DNA of 6,448 bases from Burkholderiales bacterium. Lineage in GTDB: Bacteria; Pseudomonadota; Gammaproteobacteria; Burkholderiales; SG8-39. Position 1 is the first letter of the stretch; each line of letters opens with the position of its first letter. Positions 1-5,238 of the stretch are shown in pieces. The stretch covers positions 1 through 6,448 of the forward strand of contig JADGRR010000172.1 in NCBI GenBank assembly GCA_017880745.1, in the 5' to 3' direction. The translations under genes and the position numbers were made by a program. The notes beneath the pieces are model-generated. The model ran no database searches. It had not been told where the DNA came from and saw nothing but the letters and a program-made list of their open reading frames with translations.

Positions 1-165
1 GACGCCACCAATGCCGACCCGGCATGCGATCTTTCGCCGCACCACCATGTGATCGAGGAAGCGGTGCTGCGCGCGGCGGCGCCCCCGCCTGACGTACGGA
101 AAATCGTTTTCCGCAATGACAAGAATTCGCGGGCGCTGAGCCGCGCAGAACCAAAACGGCAATAA
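1..165 (+). CDS. C-terminal 54 codons of an unrecognised protein (5' end outside window)
   Basis: Reading frame 1 is open from the first base to a TAA at 163-165. The tail is rich in Ala, Arg and Pro, contains a short His run (PHHHVIEEAV, residues 13-22 of the visible part) and ends in a basic stretch (SRAEPKRQ). The third codon positions are mostly G or C, as in the neighbouring genes. A rho-independent terminator begins at the base after the stop codon, which is good support that this is a real gene end. I do not recognise the family and assign no function. The gene converges on pqqA, so it is what occupies the place where pqqB would normally follow. Confidence 0.55.
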   Translation, partial: DATNADPACDLSPHHHVIEEAVLRAAAPPPDVRKIVFRNDKNSRALSRAEPKRQ

Positions 166-193
166 AAAAAGCCGCGGCACGCCGCGGCTTTTT
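166..193. terminator. Symmetrical rho-independent terminator between convergent genes
   Basis: A perfect GC-rich stem (GCCGCGG at 171-177 with CCGCGGC at 182-188, four-base loop CACG) is flanked by A's on the left (166-170) and T's on the right (189-193). It therefore reads as a terminator on both strands. It serves the plus-strand gene ending at 165 and the minus-strand pqqA ending at 210. Confidence 0.9.
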
Positions 194-209
194 GCTTCCA
201 CGCTTCGCG

Positions 210-284
210 TCAGCGAGTGCAGATATACATCGTCACTTCAAAACCAAAACGCATTTCCGTGTAAGCGGGTTTATTCCAGGCCAT
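210..284 (-). CDS. pqqA: PqqA, ribosomally made peptide precursor of the cofactor PQQ
   Basis: A 24-residue peptide beginning MAWNKPAYTEMRFG and ending in VTMYICTR. The PqqA hallmark E-x-x-x-Y is present (Glu16, Tyr20, in FEVTMY), as are the family's N-terminal W-x-K-P and the basic last residue. In known systems PqqE, with the chaperone PqqD, cross-links this Glu and Tyr. Proteases then release the fused dipeptide, which PqqB and PqqC finish to PQQ for periplasmic alcohol and sugar dehydrogenases. The start is an ATG at 284 preceded by AGGAGA (293-298) at 8-base spacing, and a TATAAT box lies further upstream. No pqqB, C, D or E follows; a terminator and a convergent gene do. The peptide should be functional as read; whether it is the only pqqA in the genome cannot be seen here. 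Confidence 0.92.
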   Translation of the reverse strand: MAWNKPAYTEMRFGFEVTMYICTR

Positions 285-292
285 GGTCGATC

Positions 293-298
293 TCTCCT
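293..298 (-). promoter_or_regulatory. Ribosome binding site of pqqA
   Basis: AGGAGA on the minus strand, 8 bases before the ATG at 284. It is a strong Shine-Dalgarno match and fixes the start of this very short gene. Confidence 0.85.
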
Positions 299-339
299 CT
301 TTGTGTGGTGGATAATTCGGGCTCGTCAACCCGGAGCAA

Positions 340-370
340 ATTATACGCATAGAATGAGAATCAAATGCAA
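340..370 (-). promoter_or_regulatory. Probable pqqA promoter
   Basis: On the minus strand a perfect -10 box TATAAT (340-345) is preceded by TTGCAT (365-370), a 4/6 match to the sigma-70 -35 box. The spacer is 19 bases, longer than the optimal 17, which may indicate activator dependence or reliance on the -10 box. Initiation would be near 333, leaving a leader of about 50 bases with a small CGGG/CCCG hairpin (318-333). A Fur-box-like sequence overlaps the spacer (see findings). Confidence 0.65.
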
Positions 371-377
371 ACCTTTT

Positions 378-1313
378 TTAAACCAAGCGATGCTGCAGCG
401 CCGCAACCGCTTCGACCAAGGGCTTGCACATGGCCGCCGTGAACGGCGAATGACCGCCATCCTCTATTATTTCCAGCCGGCATTGCGGCCATTGCGCGGC
501 CAGGGCGACGGCCGCCGCGGGCGGACAGACGCGATCCTGTCGGCCTTGCACGATGTGGCAGGGAACGGAACGCAGCCGCGGCACCGCGGCGAGCAATTGC
601 CCTGGCGCGAGAAAGCAATCCTGAATGAGGTAATGCGTTTGCACGCGCGCCCTGGCCAGAGCCAGCTCACCCGTGGCTGTATTCGGCGAGGGCGCCGCGC
701 CCAGCGACATCACCGCGTGCTCCCAGTCGCTCCAGGCCTGTGCCGCGCGCAACGCGACATCCCGGTCGTCAGCGTGGATCGCGCGGTGATAGGCCGACAG
801 CAGCTCGCCGCCCTCGACCGCGGCGGCGAAGCTTGCCCAAGCCTGCGGCAATTCGCTGCGCAAAGCATAAAGATAGGCGTCGATTTCGGCGCGCGAGCCG
901 AGGAACACGCCGCGCAGCACCATGCCCCTCACCGCTTCGGCGTGTGATACTGCATAAGCCAACGCCAGCGTCGCCCCCCAGGAGCCGCCGAAGACCAGCC
1001 AGCGCTCGACACCCAAATGGCGCCGCAGCGCTTCAATATCTGCCACCAAGTCCTGTGTGGTATTGGCCTGCGTTGCACCTAGCGGCGTACTGCGTCCGCA
1101 GCCGCGCTGGTCGAAGAGGATGATGCGGTGGGAGTGCGGATCGAAAAAGCGCCGCTGCGCGGAATTGCAGCCGCTGCCCGGACCGCCGTGCAGGAACAGA
1201 ATCGGCGCAGCGCGAGGATTGCCGCATTCCTCATAGTACAGCGCGTGTCCTTCGCCGACTGCCAGCTGTGCATGGCGATATGGTTCAATTGCGGGGAACA
1301 GGAGGTTCTCCAT
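378..1313 (-). CDS. pip: Prolyl aminopeptidase (proline iminopeptidase), alpha/beta hydrolase, family S33
   Basis: A cytoplasmic serine peptidase that removes N-terminal proline from peptides. Residue numbers here count from an in-frame TTG at 1325. The oxyanion-hole motif HGGPG is at 46-50, the DQRGCGRS strand typical of the family at 72-79, the nucleophile Ser115 in GGSWG, Asp264 in GRQDRVCP and His292 in DGGHSPF. The triad is complete, and the length (311 residues from the ATG) is usual for the family. I prefer the ATG at 1313 over the TTG at 1325, which overlaps the TGA of the transposase remnant upstream; neither has a good Shine-Dalgarno sequence. The remnant sits where the native promoter should be, so expression may depend on other sequences. 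It lies 93 bases upstream of pqqA in the same direction, with no terminator visible between them. Confidence 0.9.
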   Translation of the reverse strand: MENLLFPAIEPYRHAQLAVGEGHALYYEECGNPRAAPILFLHGGPGSGCNSAQRRFFDPHSHRIILFDQRGCGRSTPLGATQANTTQDLVADIEALRRHLGVERWLVFGGSWGATLALAYAVSHAEAVRGMVLRGVFLGSRAEIDAYLYALRSELPQAWASFAAAVEGGELLSAYHRAIHADDRDVALRAAQAWSDWEHAVMSLGAAPSPNTATGELALARARVQTHYLIQDCFLAPGQLLAAVPRLRSVPCHIVQGRQDRVCPPAAAVALAAQWPQCRLEIIEDGGHSPFTAAMCKPLVEAVAALQHRLV

Positions 1314-1321
1314 TGGCTGAC

Positions 1322-1460
1322 TCAAGTCTGAAGTGCAACAGCGTTAGGACGCGAGTGTAGCTGTTTCACAATGACCTTATGCGGTGTGTTGAAGTCGAGG
1401 CACTTTCCGGGGCGGTGGCTCAATCGATGCATGGCGGAAACGATGGCCTTTCCGGGTTTA
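1322..1460 (-). pseudogene. C-terminal remnant of an IS30-family transposase
   Basis: Minus-strand codons read AMHRLSHRPGKCLDFNTPH, followed by a tail ending in VALQT and a TGA at 1322-1324. This matches the end of IS30-family transposases, where L-N-x-R-P-R-K-x-L-x-(F/Y)-x-T-P is followed by a tail closing near the right end of the element. The motif is partly decayed (RPGK for RPRK). Nothing resembling the catalytic DDE domain is seen upstream of about 1460. The alignment is from memory of the family, so the 1460 edge is approximate. The stop codon is only 9 bases from the pip ATG, so the element's end must lie in or next to the peptidase start. Confidence 0.7.
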
Positions 1461-1695
1461 CCCGTGATGGAACCGCTGCATGAACAAGTCGTCAATACGC
1501 ACGACCTCGTCATCGCGACCCGCACCCAGGAGTCAATCATGCTACGCTGGGCGATGAAGTTTATCCGGGAGAAACAGATCGGGGTGCGCAAGAGTCCGGC
1601 GTCATCTGGCCCGAACCAAGCTAGGGCACGAACCCAATCGGAACTTCAATCCTGAAGAACGCGCCGACCACAATTTATGCCGATGGGGATAGAGC
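1461..1695. other. Unassigned intergenic stretch before the ABC genes
   Basis: No recognisable gene is seen on either strand. A plus-strand frame stays open from about 1371 to 1655 but overlaps the transposase scar and resembles no family I know. A small dyad, CTTCA (1644-1648) and TGAAG (1653-1657), lies about 40 bases before the ABC ATPase start. I see no convincing -35/-10 pair for the ABC operon, although its promoter must lie here or further upstream. Confidence 0.4.
1685..1689 (+). promoter_or_regulatory. Ribosome binding site deciding the GTG start of the ABC ATPase
   Basis: GGGGA lies 6 bases before GTG at 1696. Nearby ATGs at 1677 and 1683 are out of frame, so the purine-rich site supports the GTG start. 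Confidence 0.6.
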
Positions 1696-2412
1696 GTGAC
1701 GCTAAACGTGACTTCAGTTTGCAAATCGTTTGGGAACCGCAAAGCGCTTGATAACGTCAGCCTGCACGTCGCCGCCGGCGAATTCGTGGCGCTTCTCGGC
1801 CCTAACGGCGCTGGCAAAACAACGTTGTTTCAAATACTTTCAGGGCTCTTTATCGCGGACCGGGGAAAGGCGGTTATTTGCGGCGCAGACATCGGCGTAA
1901 CGCCGATTGCGGCCTTATCGCAACTGGGGATCGTGTTCCAGCAGCCTGCCCTGGATCTGGATCTGAGCGTAACAGCCAATCTGCAATTCCAGGCCGACTT
2001 GCACGGCATCGCGCGGACAGAGGCAAAACAGCGCATCGCCGCTTGTCTGTCGCGCTTCGGGTTGTCGGAACGCGCGGGGGACACGACACGGGTTTTATCC
2101 GGCGGTAACCGGCGCAAGGTGGAATTGGCGCGCGCCTTGATGACACGCCCCAAGTTGTTATTGATGGATGAGGCCACCGTCGGCATCGACCCGGCTTCGC
2201 GCGCGCAGATCATTGCGGATGTCAAAGCCCTGTGCAGGGAACAAGACTTGGCTGTCTTGTGGGCCACGCACTTGGTGGATGAGGCCGACGGCGCGGATCG
2301 CGTCATCGTGATGGCCAAAGGCCGCGTGCAATTCGATGGATTGTCGGCACAGCTGGTTGCCGCTCAGGAATGCGCATCGTTGACGGATGCTTTTTTACGC
2401 TTGACCGAATAA
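1696..2412 (+). CDS. ABC transporter ATP-binding protein of the PQQ-dependent alcohol dehydrogenase system
   Basis: A 238-residue cytoplasmic ATPase that would drive the membrane protein encoded next. All nucleotide-binding motifs are intact: Walker A GPNGAGKT (35-42), Q-loop Gln82 in VFQQPALD, signature LSGGN (134-138), Walker B LLLMDEA (154-160) and switch His192 in ATHLVDE. The phrases VFQQPALDLDLSV, DEATVGID and VLWATHLVDE are typical of the subfamily found beside PQQ-dependent ethanol/methanol dehydrogenases (the group modelled as TIGR03864), which sits within the wider ABC-2 drug and polysaccharide exporter ATPases. The start is GTG at 1696. The gene is followed after 132 bases by its permease. 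The substrate of this subfamily is not established. General ABC-2 ATPase is the fallback annotation. Confidence 0.88.
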   Translation: MTLNVTSVCKSFGNRKALDNVSLHVAAGEFVALLGPNGAGKTTLFQILSGLFIADRGKAVICGADIGVTPIAALSQLGIVFQQPALDLDLSVTANLQFQADLHGIARTEAKQRIAACLSRFGLSERAGDTTRVLSGGNRRKVELARALMTRPKLLLMDEATVGIDPASRAQIIADVKALCREQDLAVLWATHLVDEADGADRVIVMAKGRVQFDGLSAQLVAAQECASLTDAFLRLTE

Positions 2413-2434
2413 CTGCAAAGATAGACGCAGCATC

Positions 2435-2548
2435 ATGAGTATTGCGATCCAAACCCGATTTAACCTCAAATTCGTGTCCGGAAATACAGGAGCCGGCGCA
2501 GAATCGCCCTGCAAATCAAGCGATAGCGCAATGGGCGGCAAAAAATGA
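2435..2548 (+). CDS. Possible 37-codon leader ORF translationally coupled to the permease
   Basis: The ATG at 2435 opens a frame (MSIAIQTRFNLKFVSG...) that closes with TGA at 2546-2548, overlapping the permease ATG in an ATGA arrangement. Such overlaps often indicate translational coupling, and the permease has only a weak Shine-Dalgarno sequence. Against it, the ORF has no clear ribosome binding site, no recognised family and a composition that could be chance. It may simply be non-coding spacer. Confidence 0.2.
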   Translation: MSIAIQTRFNLKFVSGNTGAGAESPCKSSDSAMGGKK

Positions 2549-3342
2549 AAACCGCTCACGCCTTGCTGGCATTGCGTGCGATTGCCGGCCGCGAAATCCA
2601 CAAGTTCCTGCGCCAGCCGGGGCGACTGATTTCGTCGCTGGTGCGCCCGGCGTTGTGGCTGGTCGTGTTTGCGGTCGGATTCCATGACGGCCTTGGCGTG
2701 GCGATCCTGCCGCCATATGACACGCACGTCGAATATCGGGTCTACATGGTGCCCGGCCTGGCGATGATGGTATGCCTGTTCAACGGCATGCAATCGTCTT
2801 TGGCGATGGTGTACGACCGCGAGATGGGCGTGATGCGTCTGTTGCTGACCGCGCCGTTGCCGCGCGCCTATTTGCTGTTGTGCAAGCTGCTCGGCACCAG
2901 TTTTCTGTCGGTCTTGCAGAGCACCGCGTTTTTCGTGCTGGCACTGCTGTTCGGTGTCGACCTGAGCATCTGGCAGATCGCAATCGCCATGCCGATTGTG
3001 GCGCTAGGCGCATTGATGCTGGCCGCATTCGGCCTGATGTTGTCGGTATACATCAAGCAATTGGAAAATTTCGCCGGCACCATGAACTTCGTGATATTCC
3101 CGATGTTCTTCCTGTCGACGGCCCTGTATCCGTTGCGGAAGATCGAGGAATCAGGTGCGCAATGGATTTATGCGCTTACCCGTTTCAATCCGTTCACCCA
3201 TGCAATCGAAGCACTGCGCTTTAGCTTGTATGGACAGATCGAGCCGACTTCGCTCGCCGTGGTTGCCGCAAGCACCGTCGTGTTTTACCTGATTGCCGCA
3301 GTCGGATATGACCCGCAGCGGGGTTTGATCAAATCCGCGTAA
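2545..3342 (+). CDS. ABC-2 type permease of the PQQ-dependent alcohol dehydrogenase system
   Basis: A 265-residue inner-membrane protein and the partner of the ATPase at 1696-2412. About six hydrophobic segments can be seen, near residues 29-47, 66-86, 112-138, 143-168, 177-196 and 236-253. Family hallmarks are the N-terminal LVRPALWLVVFAVGF, then FNGMQSSLAMVYDREMGVMR (79-98), QLENFAGTMNFVIFPMFFLS (172-191), FNPFTHAIEALR (214-225) and the C-terminal YDPQRGL. These match the alcohol-associated permease subfamily (TIGR03861, PedC-like) closely, more so than generic NodJ/DrrB permeases. Only a weak GGGCGG (2533-2538) precedes the ATG. No solute-binding protein, PQQ dehydrogenase or cytochrome gene is adjacent, although these usually accompany the subfamily. 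The transported molecule is unknown. Confidence 0.88.
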   Translation: MKTAHALLALRAIAGREIHKFLRQPGRLISSLVRPALWLVVFAVGFHDGLGVAILPPYDTHVEYRVYMVPGLAMMVCLFNGMQSSLAMVYDREMGVMRLLLTAPLPRAYLLLCKLLGTSFLSVLQSTAFFVLALLFGVDLSIWQIAIAMPIVALGALMLAAFGLMLSVYIKQLENFAGTMNFVIFPMFFLSTALYPLRKIEESGAQWIYALTRFNPFTHAIEALRFSLYGQIEPTSLAVVAASTVVFYLIAAVGYDPQRGLIKSA

Positions 3343-3371
3343 GGCCGAGGCTCTTGCATGGCCCGGTTGAT

Positions 3372-3394
3372 CCGGGGAATTTATTTCACCCCGG
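3372..3394 (+). terminator. Weak candidate hairpin after the ABC permease
   Basis: CCGGGG (3372-3377) can pair with CCCCGG (3389-3394) across an 11-base AT-rich loop. No T tract follows, so it is at best an unconventional or Rho-assisted terminator. A competing stem CCCGG/CCGGG (3362-3376) overlaps it. Confidence 0.25.
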
Positions 3395-3424
3395 GGAGGC
3401 GTGAGACGGGGTTGGGCGCAACCA

Positions 3425-3550
3425 ATGCCGGCCTCCGGCGTCGAACCCGCCAATATTGACGGCGGCGCGGTGTTTCGAATGTTCAACGACGCCACCGCCG
3501 GCCAGTCGCTGCCGAAACACGTCAGCACCGATCGCAACCCGCTGTTCGCG
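3425..3550 (+). pseudogene. Internal fragment of a DDE transposase/integrase (rve-type)
   Basis: The plus-strand frame reads IDGGAVFRMFNDATAGQSLP, then KHVSTDRNPLF. This resembles the catalytic core of a common proteobacterial integrase-like transposase, in which VDGVALCRMFN is followed by PKYLSSDHDPLFRFH. The Asp in STDRNPLF would be the second Asp of the DDE triad. Similarity begins near 3434 and stops after NPLF (about 3547); the following RFHQWQANLR segment and the C-terminal half are missing. The frame then runs into the 3' end of the formylglutathione hydrolase gene and stops at 3571. It is a non-functional scar of roughly 40 residues. The family call is from memory of the motif. Confidence 0.65.
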
Positions 3551-3552
3551 GA

Positions 3553-4434
3553 TTACAGATTCTTTGCGTGAAAGCGAAGATGGTCTTCCATGAAACTGGA
3601 AATGAAATAGTAGCTATGGTCATATCCTTGCTGCATTCTCAGATTAAGCGGAATGCCGAGACGCTTACAAACTTCGAGCAATAATTCAGGTTTCAACTGG
3701 CTTTCCATAAACTGATCTTGAGTACCCTGATCCACAAGAAGAGTCGGACCTTTCCAGCCACGGTCTTCAATAAGTGACGTTGCATCGTATTCCCGCCATT
3801 TTTCTCGATTGGGTCCAAGATAGCCGGAAAGAGCTTTTTCTCCCCAGGGGCAGCGCGACGGTGAAACAATAGGAGCAAATGCGGATACTGATTTATAACG
3901 AGACGGATTTTTCAAAGCGATTGTCAACGCCCCATGTCCGCCCATCGAATGCCCGAATATGCCAGCACGGGCCGGATCAACTGGAAGTGTTGACGAAACT
4001 ATTTCGAACAATTCTTTCGTGATGTAAGAATACATGCGATAAGCATGCGACCAAGGCGCCTGTGTAGCGTCCACGTAAAAACCTGCAGCGATCCCGAAAT
4101 CGTAACTGTCCGCCTCTCCCGGAATCTTGAGTCCGCGCGGACTCGTGTCCGGTGCGATGATGGCCAATCCCAGTTCTGCAGCAACGCGCTGGGCACCCGC
4201 TTTTACGATAAAATTTTCCTCGGTACAGGTGAGGCCCGAAAGCCAGTAAAGGACGGGTACACGGGCAGTTTGGGCCTGCGGGGGAAGGTACACGCCGAAG
4301 CGCATGGCACAGCGTGTTTCAAGCGACTCGTGGCTGCAAACACTTTGCACGCCGCCGAAACACTTACTCTGTGAAACAGTCGTAACCGTCATTGTCGAAG
4401 CCAATCCAGGCGCGAGCTGGTTATCTTCATTCAT
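3553..4434 (-). CDS. fghA: S-formylglutathione hydrolase (FrmB/FghA, esterase D family)
   Basis: A cytoplasmic serine hydrolase that splits S-formylglutathione into formate and glutathione, the last step of the glutathione formaldehyde pathway. The family motifs are all present: YLPPQ (49-53), VLYWLSGLTCTEENF (61-75), APDTSPRG (94-101), nucleophile Ser163 in GHSMGG, VSAFAPIVSPSRCPWG (183-198), Asp240 in VDQGTQDQF and His273 in GYDHSYYF. The triad is complete. The frame from the ATG at 4434 gives 293 residues, slightly long for the family; the in-frame ATG at 4392 gives 279 and matches the usual N-terminus better. Both have poor Shine-Dalgarno sequences, so the start is uncertain. The gene is noticeably AT-richer than its neighbours and lies downstream of a strong terminator that ends the gfa transcript. 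A transposase scar abuts its 3' end. Confidence 0.94.
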   Translation of the reverse strand: MNEDNQLAPGLASTMTVTTVSQSKCFGGVQSVCSHESLETRCAMRFGVYLPPQAQTARVPVLYWLSGLTCTEENFIVKAGAQRVAAELGLAIIAPDTSPRGLKIPGEADSYDFGIAAGFYVDATQAPWSHAYRMYSYITKELFEIVSSTLPVDPARAGIFGHSMGGHGALTIALKNPSRYKSVSAFAPIVSPSRCPWGEKALSGYLGPNREKWREYDATSLIEDRGWKGPTLLVDQGTQDQFMESQLKPELLLEVCKRLGIPLNLRMQQGYDHSYYFISSFMEDHLRFHAKNL

Positions 4435-4461
4435 CAGGTTGTCTTTTCTTCAGCGTTTGAC

Positions 4462-4488
4462 AAAAAACTGGCGCCGCATGGGCGCCAG
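4462..4488 (-). terminator. Rho-independent terminator (or attenuator) between gfa and fghA
   Basis: A perfect 8-bp inverted repeat (CTGGCGCC at 4468-4475, GGCGCCAG at 4481-4488) has a 5-base loop and, read on the minus strand, is followed at once by six T's (4467-4462). It lies 40 bases past the gfa stop codon and 28 bases before the first possible fghA start. It should end most adhC-gfa transcripts, leaving fghA dependent on read-through or on its own promoter. Confidence 0.88.
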
Positions 4489-4528
4489 CCCTATACCACA
4501 CCGGATCGTCAGGCTGCGCCGCGCTGTA

Positions 4529-5107
4529 TCACTTAGGCAGCACGCCGGCGGCCTTGGCCGTGTGAGTCGCGATAGCATCCATCAGGGTCGGGGACAGGCA
4601 ATCGTAAGGCTCCAGCTTGAGTTCTTTCAACCTTGCCCGCACAGCCCCCATGTTATCGGGGCTTGCACCTGCCTCGATGATCGACGAAACAAATGCCGCG
4701 AATTCAGGAGGCGCCCAGCCCGCCTCCTTCGACAGTTCGGTGTGAATAAAATCGAGTCCGTAGAACGGGTGGCCCTTGTTCTCGATCCGGCCAAACATGT
4801 GGACACCGCACTCTTTGCAAGCATGGCGCTGAATGGTTGTCTTGGGATCCACGATCGCGAGTTTGTCTCCGTTCGCCGTAATACTGACGTTGTCGCGCGA
4901 CACGACGGCAACCTGCGAGAACAGGGCCCCTTTCGGTTTCCAGCACTTGGTACAGCCGCACACGTGATTGTGTGCGCACTGCCCTTTGATTGCTACCGCG
5001 ACCTTGTTCTGCGGGCAGTGGCACAATAGCGTCCCGCCTGCAAAGGTCGTTGCCGCGGGTTTTAGTCCGCCGTCAACCGCCGGATGTATCTTGACTGCAC
5101 TATTCAT
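4529..5107 (-). CDS. gfa: Gfa, glutathione-dependent formaldehyde-activating protein
   Basis: A 192-residue cytoplasmic zinc protein, credited in Paracoccus with speeding formation of S-hydroxymethylglutathione from formaldehyde and glutathione; later work has questioned whether it is a true catalyst rather than a glutathione binder. The similarity to Gfa is strong throughout: N-terminal VKIHPAVDGGLKPA (5-18), FAGGTLLCHC (22-31), AHNHVCGCTKCWKP (45-58), CKECGVHMFGRIE (97-109), HPFYGLDFIHTELS (113-126), EFAAFVSSIIEAG (135-147) and SPTLMDAIATH (172-182). The zinc-binding cysteines Cys29, Cys31, Cys50, Cys52, Cys55, Cys97 and Cys100 are all present. The length equals that of the family. The start ATG has AGGAG (5116-5120) at 8-base spacing. 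It is transcribed after adhC and ends at a terminator. Confidence 0.94.
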   Translation of the reverse strand: MNSAVKIHPAVDGGLKPAATTFAGGTLLCHCPQNKVAVAIKGQCAHNHVCGCTKCWKPKGALFSQVAVVSRDNVSITANGDKLAIVDPKTTIQRHACKECGVHMFGRIENKGHPFYGLDFIHTELSKEAGWAPPEFAAFVSSIIEAGASPDNMGAVRARLKELKLEPYDCLSPTLMDAIATHTAKAAGVLPK

Positions 5108-5238
5108 AATGATTTCTCCTTCTGGATTTTATCGCTCTACCGGCGCAGTCTGGGGCTGCGACCAGTATCGTTAAGTTGTCATTCCCCAGCAAATGAATTC
5201 GCAAACATAAACACTGCGATACGGCGTCCGCCTTAACG
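5108..5238 (-). other. Spacer between adhC and gfa
   Basis: 131 bases, AT-richer than the flanking genes. I see no terminator after adhC on the minus strand, so co-transcription of adhC and gfa is possible. TTGCTG followed after 17 bases by GATACT on the minus strand is a weak promoter candidate only. The gfa ribosome binding site is at its right-to-left end (5116-5120). Confidence 0.4.

Noticed and set aside
192..947. Plus-strand open frame (251 codons) across pqqA and the 3' part of pip
   Set aside because: It lies antisense to two convincingly identified genes, begins at the terminator and has Arg/His-rich content without motifs.
1830..2318. Minus-strand open frame (162 codons) within the ABC ATPase gene
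   Set aside because: Antisense to an ATPase with all motifs intact; its Ser/Arg-rich content has no family resemblance.
3410..3439. Small hairpins GGTTG/CAACC and GCCGG/CCGGC after the permease
   Set aside because: Short stems are common in GC-rich DNA. There is no T tract, and the second lies inside the transposase remnant.
3151..3537. Minus-strand open frame (128 codons) after fghA
   Set aside because: It overlaps the 3' end of the permease gene and the transposase scar, has no ribosome binding site that I can see and resembles no known protein.
4304..5029. Plus-strand open frame (241 codons) opposite gfa and the fghA start
   Set aside because: Antisense shadow of Gfa, whose sequence matches its family end to end.
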